From positions 130,392,239 through 130,456,238 of the forward strand of contig NC_089493.1 in NCBI RefSeq assembly GCF_036850765.1: DNA of 64,000 bases. The letters run 5' to 3'. Positions 10,557 to 20,098 of the stretch are shown piece after piece (the stretch's first letter is position 1; each line of letters begins with the position of its first letter). The position numbers and the translations under genes are program-made. Under the pieces are notes generated by a model. That model was given only the letters and a program-made list of their open reading frames with translations, was not told where the DNA came from and ran no database searches. This stretch comes from Saccopteryx bilineata (taxonomy: Eukaryota; Chordata; Mammalia; Chiroptera; Emballonuridae).

Positions 10557-11256
10557 AAAGACTTTAAAGCAGCTCTACTAGGTAAGGAGACCACAATGGA
10601 ACAAGGCTGTAAGCCACACACAGAAACAATGGGAAGACAGAGGAACTTAAACCATATGAATCAACAAGAAAAATCCCCAGAAAAAGATCTGGATGAAATG
10701 GAAGTAATCAAATTACTGGGTGCAGAGTATAAAATAATGATTGTTAGGATGTTTAAGGATCACAAAGCTACAATGAATGGACTTAATGAGCACCTAAATA
10801 AAGAAATTGTAAGCATCAAAAAAGGATACTGAAATCATAAAAAAGAACCAGACAGAAATGACAAACACAATATCAGATATGAAGACTAGAAGAAATTAAA
10901 AGCAGGCTGGATGAAGCAGAGGATTGAATCAGCAACTTAAAGGACAAGATAAGTGAAAGCACGGAAGCAGAACAGCAAAAAGAAAGAGGATCAAAAGTCT
11001 GAGGAAACTCTAAGAGAGCTCTGTGACAACATGAAGAGAAACAATATCCACATAATAGGGGTTCCTGAAAGAGAACAGAAAGAACAAGGGATAGAGAACC
11101 TGACTGAATAAATTATAGCTGAAAATTTTCCTGAATAGATGCAGGAAAGAGTCACACAGGTTCAAGAAGCAGAGAGAACCCCATTACAAAAGAACCCAAA
11201 GAGACCTACACAAAGGCACATAAGACCAAAGATAAGAGATAAAGAAAGAATACTAG

Positions 11257-11641
11257 CCCTGGCTGGTTGGCTCAGTGGTAGAGTGTCGGCCTGGTGTGCA
11301 GAAGTCCCGGGTTCAATTCCCAGCCAGGGCACACAGGAGAAGCGCTCATCTGCTTCTCCACCCATTCCTCTCTCCTTCCTCTCTCTCTCTTCCCCTCCCG
11401 CAGCTGAGGCTCCATTGGAGCAAAGATTGCCCGGGTGCTGGGGATGGCTCGTTGGCCTCTGCCCCAGGTGCTAGAGTGGCTCTGGTCACAACAGAGCAAC
11501 GCCCCGGAGGGGCAGAGCATCGCCCCCTGGTGGGCAGAGCGTCGCCCCCTGGTGGGCATGCCGGGTGGATCCCGGTCGGGCACATGCGGGAGTCTGTCTG
11601 ACTGTCTCTCCCTGTTTTCAGCTTCAGAAAAAAAAAAAAAA
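11257..11641 (+). mobile_element. SINE type A in L1 ORF1
   Basis: This full-length plus copy has two CCCCCTGGTGGGC modules and a poly-A tail. The flanking word AAAGAATACTA is repeated at 11247-11257 and about 11639-11649. Confidence 0.95.
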
Positions 11642-11804
11642 GAATACTAAAAGCTGCAAGAGTAAAGCAGGCAATCACCTACAAAGGAGCCCCCATAAGG
11701 ATGACATCTGACTTTTCAACAGAAACACTTGAGGCCAGAAGGGAACGGCAAGAAATATTCAAAGTAATGCAGAACAAGAACCTACAACCAAGACTTCTTT
11801 AAAA

Positions 11805-11976
11805 TTTTTTATTTATTTATTTATTTTTAGAGAGGATAGAGAGACAGAGAGAAGGGGGAGGAGCTGGAAGCATCAACTCCCATATGTGCCTTGACCAGGC
11901 AAGCCCAGGGCTTTGAACCGGCAACCTCAGTGTTTCCAGGTTGACGCTTTACCCACTGCACCACCACAGGTCAGGC
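11805..11976 (-). mobile_element. SINE type C in L1 ORF1
   Basis: This minus copy has the target duplication CCAAGACTTCTTTA on the two sides (about 11789 and 11978). It separates two halves of the ORF1 C-terminal domain. Confidence 0.95.
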
Positions 11977-12706
11977 CCAAGACTTCTTTACCCAACAAAG
12001 CTAGCGTTTAAAATTGAAGGAGAAATAAAAAGCTTTCCAGACAAAAAAAACCCTCAAGGAATTCATCACAACCAAACCAATACTGCAAGAAATGTTAAGG
12101 GGCCTGCTGTAGACAGAACAAAGTGAGGGGGAAAATCTAGTAAAAGAGGAATGTAGATTTAAAGAATAAAATGGCAATAAACAAATACATATCAATAATA
12201 ATCTTAAATGTAAATGGATTAAATGCTCCAATCAAAAGACAAAGGGTAGCTGAATGGATAAGAAAACAAGACCTGTACATATGCTGTCTATAGGAGACTC
12301 ACCTCAAAACAAAAGATACACATAGACTGAAAGGAAAAGGATGGAAAAAATATTTCATGCAAATACAAATGAAAAAAAAGCTGGGTAGCAATACTTATAT
12401 CTGACAAAATAGACTTTAAAACAAAGACTATAAGGGATAAAGAAGGTCACTACATAATGATAAAGGGAGCAATTCAACAGAAAGAGATAACCATTATAAA
12501 TATCTATGCACCTAATATAGAAGCACCTAAATATATAAAGCAGACATTGATGGACATAAAGAGTGAGATCAACAGCAATACTATAATAGTAGGGAATTTC
12601 AATACCCCACTAACATCACTGGATAGATCTTCAAGAAAGAAAATTAACACAGAAAAGCAGAATTAAGGGACACACTAGATCAACTGGATTTAATAAATAT
12701 CTTCAG

Positions 12707-13085
12707 CTAGCGTGCGGAGGACCCGGGTTCGATTCCCGGCCAGGGCACACAGGAGAAGCGCCCATTTGCTTCTCCACCCCTCCGCTGCGCTTTCCTCTCT
12801 GTCTCTCTCTTCCCCTCCCGCAGCCAAGGCTCCATTGGAGCAGAGATGGCCCGGGCGCTGGGGATGGCTCTGTGGCCTCTGCCTCAGGCGCTAGAGTGGC
12901 TCTGGTCGCAATATGGCGACGCCCAGGATGGGCAGAGCATCGCCCCCTGGTGGGCAGAGCGTCGCCCCTGGTGGGCGTGCCGGGTGGATCCCGGTCGGGC
13001 GCATGCGGGAGTCTGTCTGACTGTCTCTCCCCGTTTCCAGCTTCAGAAAATTGAAAAAATTAAAAAAAAAAAATTAAAAAAAATA
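12707..13085 (+). mobile_element. 5'-truncated SINE type A in ORF2
   Basis: The copy starts at CTAGCGTGCGGAGG, lacking the first ~36 nt of the head including the A box. AAATATCTTCAG flanks both sides (about 12693 and 13090). A 5'-truncated SINE with an intact duplication indicates incomplete reverse transcription rather than later deletion. Confidence 0.9.
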
Positions 13086-13239
13086 AATAAATATCTTCAG
13101 AACCCTTAACCCTAAAGCAGCAGAATATACATTCCTTTCAAGTGCTCATGATACATTCTCTAGGATAGATCACATGTTAGGGCATAAAACGAATGTCAAT
13201 AAATTTAAGAAGATTGAAATCATATCAAGAATCTTCTCT

Positions 13240-13573
13240 GGCCTGACCAGGTGGTGGCGCAGTGGATAGAGCATCGAACTGGGATGTGGAGGACCCAGGT
13301 TTGAGACCCCGAGGTCGCAAGCTTGAGCGCAGGCTCATCTGGTTTGAGCAAAGCTCACCAGCTTGGACCCAAGGTCACTGGCTCGAGCAAGGGGTTACTC
13401 GGTCTGCTGAAGGCCCACGGTCAGGGCACATATGAGAGAACAATCAATGAACAACTAAGGTGTCGCAACGAAAAACTGATGATTGATGCTTTTCATCTCT
13501 CTCTGTTCCTGTCTGTCTGTCCTATCTATCCTTCTCTCTGACTCTTTCTCTTTCTCTGTAAAAAAAAAAAAAA
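13240..13573 (+). mobile_element. SINE type B in ORF2
   Basis: This plus copy is full length, flanked by AATCTTCTCTG on both sides (about 13229 and 13573). It lies in the L1 endonuclease domain. Confidence 0.95.
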
Positions 13574-13839
13574 TCTTCTCTGACCACAATAGCATGAAAC
13601 TAAAAATCAACTACAATAGAAAAACTGAAAAACACTTAAACACTTGGAAACTAAACAGCACGTTATTAAATAACAAATGGGTCAACAATGAGATCAAGGA
13701 AGAAACCGAAAATTTCCTTGAAACAAATGAAAACGAGCATACAACAACTCAAAATTATTGGACACAGCAAAAGCAGTCCTGAGAGGGAAGTTCATAGCAT
13801 TACAGGCATACCTTAAGAAGCTAGAAAAAGCTCAAATAG

Positions 13840-14027
13840 CCTGACCTGTGGTAGCACAGTGGATAAAGCATTGACCTGGAAATGCTGAGGTCACTGGTTC
13901 GAAACCCTGGGCTTGCCTGGTCAAGGCACATATGGGAGTTGATGCTTCCAGCTCCTCCCCCCGTCTCTCTCTGTCTCTCTCTGTCTCCTCTCTAAAATGA
14001 ATAAATAAAAAAAATTAAAAAAAAAAG
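13840..14027 (+). mobile_element. SINE type C in ORF2
   Basis: This plus copy is ~185 bp with tail 'AAAATGAATAAATAAA'. The flank AAAAAGCTCAAATA is repeated on both sides. Confidence 0.95.
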
Positions 14028-15244
14028 CTCAAATAAATAACTTAACCCTGCAACTAAAAGAACTAGAAAAAGAACAGTAAGTAAAGCCCAGAAGAAGTAG
14101 AAGGAAGGAAATAATAAAGATCAGAGCGGAAATAAATGACATAGAGGCTAAAAAAACAATACAGAGGATCAATGAAACCAAGAGCTGGTTCTTTGTAAAG
14201 GTAAACAAGATCAATGAACCTTTAACCAGACTCACCAAGAAAAAAAGAGAGAGGACTCAAATAAATAAAATTAGAAATGAGAGTGGAGAAGTAACAACTG
14301 ACACAGCAGAAATTCAAAGGATTGTAAGAAAATACTATGAAGAACTGTATGCCAAAAAAATTAGACAACCTAGGTGAAATGGACAAATTCCTTGAAAAAT
14401 ATAATCTTCCAAAAATCATTCTGGAAGAATCAGAAAACCTAAATAGACCGATTACAACAAATGATATCGAAACAGTTATCAAAATACTCCCAACAAATAA
14501 AAGCCCTGGACCAGAATTCACAGGCGAATTCTACCAAATATTTAAAGAAGGGCTAACTCCTATCCTTCTCAAGCTATTTCAAAAAATTCAAGAGGAAGGA
14601 AGACTTCTAAGCTCCTTTTATGAGGCGAGCATAATCCTTATTCCAAAACCAGGCAAAGACAATACAAAGAAAGAAAACTATAGGCCAATATCCCTGATGA
14701 ATTTAGATGCTAAAATTCTCAACAAAATATTAGCAAACCAGATCCAGTAATACATGAAAAAAATCATACATCATGATCAAGTGGGATTTATTTTGGGGAG
14801 GCAAGGCTGGTACAATATTCACAAATCAAACAATGTGATTTATCACATAAACAAAAGGAAGAAGAAAAACCACATGATAATATCAATAGATGCAAGCATT
14901 TGATAAAATCCAGCACCCATTTATGATCAAAACTCTCAGCAAAGTGGGAATACAGGGAATCTACCTCAATATGATAAAGGCCATCTATGACAAACCCACA
15001 GCCAACATCATACTCAATGGGCAAAAGTTAAAAGCAATCCCTTGAAGATTAGGAACAAGGCAGGTGTGCCCACTTTCACCACTCTTATTCAACATAGTTC
15101 TGGAAGTCCTAACCACAGCAATCAGACAAAAAGAAGACATAAAAGGCATCCAAATTGGAAAAGAAGTAAAGCTATCATTATTTGCTGATGATATAATACT
15201 GTACATAGAAAACCCTAAAGTCTCAGTCAAAAAACTACTGGACC

Positions 15245-15274
15245 GTGCTCGCTTGGGCAGCACATATACTAAAA
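15245..15274 (+). pseudogene. U6 snRNA 5' fragment (3'-truncated retrocopy)
   Basis: The sequence GTGCTCGCTTGGGCAGCACA then TATACTAAAA matches nucleotides 1-30 of U6 snRNA with one change (C to G at position 11). It is flanked by a perfect 16-bp repeat, AAAAAACTACTGGACC, at 15229-15244 and 15271-15286. The total insertion is 42 bp (14 codons), so the L1 reading frame stays open across it. The structure fits an snRNA primed at its internal A-run by L1 machinery. Confidence 0.9.
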
Positions 15275-15577
15275 AACTACTGGACCTGATAAATGAATTC
15301 AGCAAGGTGGCAAGATATAAAATTAATATTCAGAAAGCAGAGGCGTTTTTATACACCAACAATGATCTGTCTGAAAGAGAAATTAAAAAAACAATCTCCT
15401 TCACTATTGCAATAAAAAATATAAAGTACTTAGGAGTAAATTTAACCAAGGAGGTTAAAGACTTGTACTTGGAAAATTATAAAACATTGATAAAAGAAAT
15501 CAAGGAAGATACAAACTAGTGGAAGCATATACTGTGTTCATGGTTAGGAAGAATAAACATCATTAAAATGTCTATAT

Positions 15578-15909
15578 TGCTGGACCAGGCGGTGGCGCAG
15601 TGGATAGAGCGTCGGACTGGGATGCAGAGGACCCAGGTTCAAGACCCCGAGGTCGCCAGCCTGAGCGCGGGCTCATCTGGTTTGAGCAAAGCTCACCAGC
15701 TTGGACCCAAGATCACTGGCTTGAGCAAGGGGTTACTCGGTCTGCTGTAGCCCCACAGTCAAGGCACATATGAGAAAGCAATCAATGAACAACTAAGGTG
15801 TCCCAACGAAAAACTGATGATTGGTGCTTCTCATCTCTCTCCGTTCCTGTCTGTCTGTCCCTATCTATCCCTCTCTCTGACTCTCTCTTTCTCTGTAAAA
15901 AAAAAAAAG
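15578..15909 (+). mobile_element. SINE type B in ORF2
   Basis: This plus copy has a near-repeat of the flank, AATGTCTATATT / AAAGTCTATATT, on the two sides. The L1 coding sequence resumes at about 15910. Confidence 0.95.
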
Positions 15910-17274
15910 TCTATATTACCCAAAGCAATTTATAAATTCAATACAATTCTTATTAAAATACCAAGGACATACTTCAAAGATATAGAACAAATATTCCAAA
16001 AATTCATATGGAACCAAAAAAGAACATGAATAGCCTGAGCAATCTTGAAAAAGAAGAATAAAGTGGGTGGTATCACACTTCCTTTATCAAGTTATACCAC
16101 AAGGCCATTGTACTCAAAACAGCTTGGTATAGGCATAAGAACAGGCATGTAGATCAATGGAAGAGAACAGAGAACCTAGAAATAAACCCACACCTATATG
16201 GACAATTGATATTTGACAAAGAAGGTAAGAGCATACAATGGAGTAAAGACAGTCTCTTTAACAACTCGTTGGGGAAATTAAACAGCTACCTGCAAAAAAA
16301 TGAAACTAGACCACCAACTTACACCATTCACAAAAATAAACTCAAAATGGATAAAAGACTTAAATGTAAGTCGTGAAACCATAAGCATCCTAGAAGAAAA
16401 CATAGGCAATAAGCTCTCCAACAACACTCGCAGCAATATATTTGCTGATTTATCTCCACAGGCAAGGGAAATAAGGACAGAATAAACAAATGGGACTATA
16501 TCAAACTAAAAAGCTTTTGCACAGCCAAAGACAATATGAGCAAAATAAAAAGACAAACCGCACAATGGGAGAACATATTTGACAATACGTCTGATAAGGG
16601 GTTAATAGCCAAAATTTATAAAGAACTTGTAAAACTCAACACCAGGAAGATAATCCAATCAAAAAATGGGCAAAAGAAATGAATAGACACTTCTTCATAA
16701 AGGACATACAGATGGCCAATAGGCATACGAAAAAATGCTCAACATCACTCATCATTAGAGAAATGCAAATTAAAACCACAATGAGATATCACCTCACACC
16801 AGTCAGAGTGGCTCTCATTAACAAAACAACACAGAATAAGTGCTGGCGAGGATATGGAGAAAAGAGAACCCTCCTGCACTGCTGGTGGGAATGCAGACTG
16901 GTGCAGCCACTGTGGAAAACAGTATGGAGATTCCCCAAAAAATTAAAAATGGAACTGCCTTTTGACCCAGCCATTCCACTTTTAGAAATATATGCTAAGA
17001 ACACCACATCAATGATTTAAAAAAAGACACCCCCCCCCCCGTGTTTATGACAGCATTGTTTACAATAGCCAAGATCTGGAAACAGCCCAAGTGTCCATCA
17101 ATGGATGAGTGGATTAAAAAACAGTGGTACATATACACAATGGAATACTATGGGGCCATGAAAAAGAAGGAAATTTTACCTTTTGCGACAACATGGGTGG
17201 ACCTGGAAACTATTATGTTAAGTGAAATAAGCCAGGCAGAGAAAGAAAAATATCATACGACTTCACTCATTTGA

Positions 17275-17569
17275 GGAATCCAATGAACAATATGAACTAA
17301 GAACAGATTAGAGACAGAGGCAGGATCAAAGCGTCCAGAGGGAAAGTGGACAGAGGGAAAAGGGATGATAGAATGGGACATTATACACACATAACACAAC
17401 GTTATAGAGAGCAGAAAAGCAAATCCTGGAGGGAAGGGGGGAGGGCATTGCAGGGAAGGGGGCAAGGAGGATGTTGCGGGGAACATGGAGGAGAGGGGAT
17501 ACATTCGGGATGACACTAGAATCTATGTAAACACAATAAATTAAAATTTTAAAAAATTTATATTAAAAG
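17275..17569 (+). other. L1 3' UTR and A-rich tail
   Basis: A purine-rich 3' UTR (17380-17470, with runs such as GGAGGGAAGGGGGGAGGGC) follows the ORF2 stop. It ends in an A/T-rich tail that runs into the right target duplication. A C-run lies upstream at 17031-17040 inside ORF2. Confidence 0.75.
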
Positions 17570-17583
17570 AAAGAGACAGTGGT

Positions 17584-17882
17584 ACTGGCTGGTTGGTTCA
17601 GTGGATGGAGTGTCGGCCTGGTGTGCAGATGTCTCGAGTTCAATTTTCGGTCAGGGCATACAGAAGAAGCCACCATCTGCTTTTCTTCCCCTCCTTCTCC
17701 TCCTTCTTTTCTTTTTACCCTCTTGTAGCCAGTGGCTCAGTTGGTTAAAGCATTGGCCTGGGTGCTGAGTATAACTCAGGCACTAAAAATATCTTAGTTG
17801 ATTTGAGCATCAACTCTTGGTTGGGGCACATGCGAGAGTCTGTCTCACTATCTCCTCTCCTCTCACTTAAAAACACACAAAA
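17584..17882 (+). mobile_element. SINE type D, diverged
   Basis: The head 'ACTGGCTGGTTGGTTCAGTGG' and the later 'CAGTGGCTCAGTTGGTTAA' identify type D. It lies immediately 3' of the L1 target duplication. Confidence 0.8.
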
Positions 17883-18240
17883 ATAAGAGACAGTGAGTAC
17901 TTCCTCTGTCCATGTGTTGGTCTAGTTATTCCCAGAGTCAGAGTTCTGACCCCTTAGCCAGGCCAGAAAGCCCCAAAGAATGGCCGAGTGCTGGGCACAG
18001 ACAGCAGTTTTGTGAGCACTTGTTGAAGTGGAAAACTAGGAGACAAGGAAGGAAAAGGATAATTTGCCCGCTTCCCTCCTCCTGACATTTTTCCCAGGTT
18101 AGGTAGAGTATGAAGTCCATGGTGGGCAGGCTGTTGGGTGTGGGTAGAAGTAGGGACAAGATGCACCTAGAGGTGTAACCCAGTTTTCCAGAAAACCCAG
18201 TTTTCTGTCTGAGTCTGACAGAGCCCTCTTCCCTTCTCAG

Positions 18241-18327
18241 CACAACAAGGGACACAACACTGAACGGCTTCTACATTCCCAAGGAATGGTATGTCTTCAT
18301 AAACCAATGGCATGTCAATCATGACTA
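18241..18327 (+). pseudogene. CYP1A2: CYP1A2-like exon 6 (87 bp)
   Basis: The acceptor CTTCTCAG ends at 18240 and the donor GTAAGT starts at 18328. The exon is 87 bp and reads [19 protein letters not shown], then INQWHVNHD, without internal stop. Its last two bases TA join the first base G of exon 7 to make TAG, so splicing would create a stop. Confidence 0.9.
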
Positions 18328-18379
18328 GTAAGTACACATCTCCCACTTAAAAATGTCTGAACTTCAGCAGTTAGAAAAG

Positions 18380-18560
18380 CTGCTTGTATGAGGATGGCTC
18401 CATGGAGCCTTTGCCTTGGGCACTAAAAATAGCTCAGTTGTGAACATGGCCCCAGATCGGCAGAGCATTGGCTCCAGATGGAGGTTGCCAGGGGGATCCC
18501 GGTTGGGAGGCATGTGGGAGTCTGTCTCTCTATCTCCCCTTCTCTTACTTGAAAAAATTT
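18380..18560 (+). mobile_element. SINE 3' half in intron 6
   Basis: Only the body from 'GAGGATGGCTCCATGG' to the 'CTGTCTCTCTATCTCCCC' tail is present. The tRNA head is missing. It is a type D-like or mixed subfamily. Confidence 0.75.
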
Positions 18561-18860
18561 TTTCTCCAAAACAATAAGCATAAACCAGTATTTACTATGG
18601 ATTCCTCTTTTATATTGATTAGAACAAAAATAATTTAATACTTAAAAAGCACTATTTTCAAGGCTGATCATTTTAGAAAAAGCTATGTAAAAGAAACAAG
18701 CATTAAAGTACAGTTTGGTCCCTTTCCACACTCTCCTATTGCTGTCAATTTATTCTAACACTGCCTGTATCAACAGGAGTCTGTTCAGAAGTTCCCCCGC
18801 AGGACTGTCTTCCCAGGGCTACCCAGTGCCAGGACCCCAGCTCTCCTATTCCTCTTGCAG

Positions 18861-19159
18861 GAAGCTGTGGGAGGACCCATTTGAATTCTGGCCAGAACAA
18901 TTCCTCTCTGCCGATGGCAATGCCATCAACGGGACCTTGAATGAGAAGGTGTTGCTCTTTGGCCTGGGCAAGCACCGGTGCATAGGGAGAAGTCCTGGCC
19001 AAGTGGGAGGTCTTTCTTTTCCTGGCCATCTTGCTTCAGCAGCTGGAGTTCAGTATGCCACTGGGTGTGGAAGTGGACCTAACTCCCATCTACGAACTGA
19101 TCGTGAAGCATGCCCACTGTGAGCATGTCCAGGCATGGCTACGCTTCTCCATCAAGTGA
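18861..19159 (+). pseudogene. CYP1A2: CYP1A2-like exon 7 (haem-binding exon, frameshifted)
   Basis: The acceptor CTCTTGCAG ends at 18860. The first frame reads KLWEDPFEFWPEQFLSADG and the haem ligand loop [10 protein letters not shown] (18957-18986), keeping the FxxGxxxCxG cysteine. One extra A near 18991 then shifts the frame. The rest of the C-terminus ([15 protein letters not shown], then [13 protein letters not shown]) is open in the second frame and ends at TGA 19157-19159, the family's normal stop position. Confidence 0.9.
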
Positions 19160-19329
19160 GGAAGACACTGGCATGCTGAGGCAGAAGGAAGGGTGGTGGT
19201 CACCTGTGAGCCTCAGCCTTGTTTTCTTCCCTTCTCTTTTTTAATAACAACTTTGTAAAGATTTGATGAAATAAAGGAGTTTGGGCTTTGGATAGCAAAT
19301 GAATGAAGTAATAAAGTTTGTTTATACAG
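19160..19329 (+). other. CYP1A2: CYP1A2-like 3' UTR start
   Basis: The words after the stop (GAAGACACTGGCATGCTGAG, then CTCAGCCTTGTTTTCTTCCC and TTTTTTAATAACAACTTT) follow the known start of the CYP1A2 3' UTR. AATAAA occurs at about 19270. A type D SINE follows at once, so the native 3' end is disrupted or unclear. Confidence 0.6.
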
Positions 19330-19668
19330 GCTCTGGCCGGTTTGCTCAGTGGATAGAGCATCCACCCACCATGCGGACATCCTGGTTTCAATCCCCAGTC
19401 AGGACACACATGAAAATCAACCATCTGCTTCTCTCCCTCCCTCTCTTCCTCTCCCACTTCTCTCCCTCCCGCCACCCCCCCCCCCACATACACACACACC
19501 CCGTAGCCAGTGGCTCAATTGGTTTGAGTGTTAGCCCTGGGTGCTGAGGATAACCTAGTTAGTCTGAGTGTCAGTCTCAGATGAGGGTTGCCAGTTGGAA
19601 CCTGGTTGGGGCAGATGCAGGAGTCTGTCTCTCTATCTTCCCTCTTTTCACTTAAAAAAATAGTTTAT
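19330..19668 (+). mobile_element. SINE type D with C/CA-rich stretch
   Basis: The head is 'GCTCTGGCCGGTTTGCTCAG', with C-run and (CA)n at 19474-19502, then the 'CAGTGGCTCAATTGGTTTGAG' middle. It is a full-length plus copy. Confidence 0.85.
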
Positions 19669-19754
19669 AAAAAATAAGAGTTTTCCAGACAAGCAAAAGC
19701 TAAAGGAGCTCATCATCACTAAACTGATATTACAAAAAAAAAAAAAAAAAAGTA

Positions 19755-20098
19755 GTTGCCTGACCAGGCAGTGGAGCAGTGGATAGAGCATCGAACTGGG
19801 ATGCAGCGGACCCAGGTTCAAGACCCCGAGGTTGCCAGCTTGAGTGCGAGTTCACCTGGTTTGAGCAAAAGCTCACCAGCTTGGACCCAAGGTCGCTGGC
19901 TCAAGCAAGGGGTTACTCGGTCTGCTGAAGGCCCACGGTCAAGGCACATATGAGAAAGCAATCAATGAACAACTAAGGTCTTGCAACGAAAAACTGATGA
20001 TTGATGCTTCTCATCTCTCTCCACTCCTGTCTGTCTGTCTGTCCCTGTCTATCCTTCTCTCTGACTCTCTGTCCCTGTAAAAAAAAAAAAAAAAAAAG
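19755..20098 (+). mobile_element. SINE type B
   Basis: A full-length plus copy preceded and followed by A runs. It interrupts L1-like sequence (19669-19754 and 20099 onward). Confidence 0.95.

Larger units (their letters stand above)
8843..10620 (+). other. L1 5' UTR with two SINEs
   Basis: This GC-rich, non-coding leader starts with 'GGTATCCCACCGCAGG' and the 'AAGATGGC' motif seen at many L1 starts. Two SINEs (9854-10202 and 10211-10556) landed at almost the same site, ATTAAGACTTTA. The original sequence resumes at about 10558. Confidence 0.7.
10621..12170 (+). pseudogene. L1 ORF1 remnant (RNA-binding protein)
   Basis: ORF1p is the L1 RNA-binding trimer with a coiled coil, RRM and C-terminal domain. 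The N-terminal coiled-coil part is seen from about 10630 (charged, KSPEKDLDEMEV and later heptads), with stops. The C-terminal domain is recognised at 11646-12110 by ILKAARVKQAI, ITYKGAPIRMTSDFS, ETLEARRE, LLYPTKLAF and EGEIKSF. A type A SINE (11257-11641) and a type C SINE (11805-11976) split it, and further frameshifts are present. Confidence 0.8.
12171..17274 (+). pseudogene. L1 ORF2 remnant (endonuclease / reverse transcriptase)
   Basis: ORF2p nicks target DNA and reverse-transcribes L1 RNA. The AP-like endonuclease domain starts at about 12171 (LNVNGLNAPIKRQRVAEWI, ETHLK, NIYAPN near 12500, then GNFNTPL). The RT domain spans about 14340-15520: [33 protein letters not shown], and the catalytic loop FADD near 15184-15195. 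The C-terminal part is readable at 16679-17274 ([41 protein letters not shown]), ending at the TGA 17272-17274. Stops and frameshifts are frequent. Four SINEs and a U6-derived insertion interrupt it. Confidence 0.9.
8831..17583 (+). mobile_element. near full-length L1 retrotransposon in intron 5
   Basis: The element spans a 5' UTR (from about 8843, including 'CCAAGATGGCAACGGAGTAG'), ORF1, ORF2 and a 3' UTR with an A-rich tail. It is bounded by a 14-bp target duplication ending AGACAGTGGT (8829-8842 and about 17570-17583, one mismatch). Seven or more later SINEs are nested in it, accounting for ~2.3 kb of its 8.7 kb. Both ORFs carry stops and frameshifts, so this copy is dead. Confidence 0.85.
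4771..19330 (+). pseudogene. CYP1A2: cytochrome P450 1A2-like unprocessed pseudogene
   Basis: This was a haem-thiolate monooxygenase of the endoplasmic reticulum; the living enzyme oxidises caffeine, aromatic amines and oestrogens. All seven exons are present with CYP1A2 phases: 4771-4825 (noncoding), 5675-6512, 7063-7177, 7585-7674, 7767-8303 (split by a SINE), 18241-18327 and 18861-19159, then 3' UTR. Family words are clear: TLGKN near residue 65, [18 protein letters not shown], and the haem loop [10 protein letters not shown]. The C-terminus reads [12 protein letters not shown] in the shifted frame, closer to 1A2 than 1A1. Lesions are an AGCT duplication, stops at 5787, 6007, 6253, 7138 and 7790, single-base indels near 5825, 5867, 6478 and 18991, a junction stop at exons 6/7, and a SINE in exon 5. 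Introns are retained, so it is not a retrocopy. It could be the sole CYP1A2 locus (unitary loss) or a dead duplicate; the window cannot decide. Confidence 0.9.

Noticed and set aside
10211..10600. 163-aa and similar ORFs over SINE copies across the window
   Set aside because: They recur with nearly the same peptide (for example WPGIEPGTSARQADALPLSQPAR) in every type A SINE and are translations of the repeat.
14337..15519. Active reverse transcriptase gene
   Set aside because: The FADD loop is present but the endonuclease and flanking regions carry stops, frameshifts and SINEs. The copy cannot encode full ORF2.
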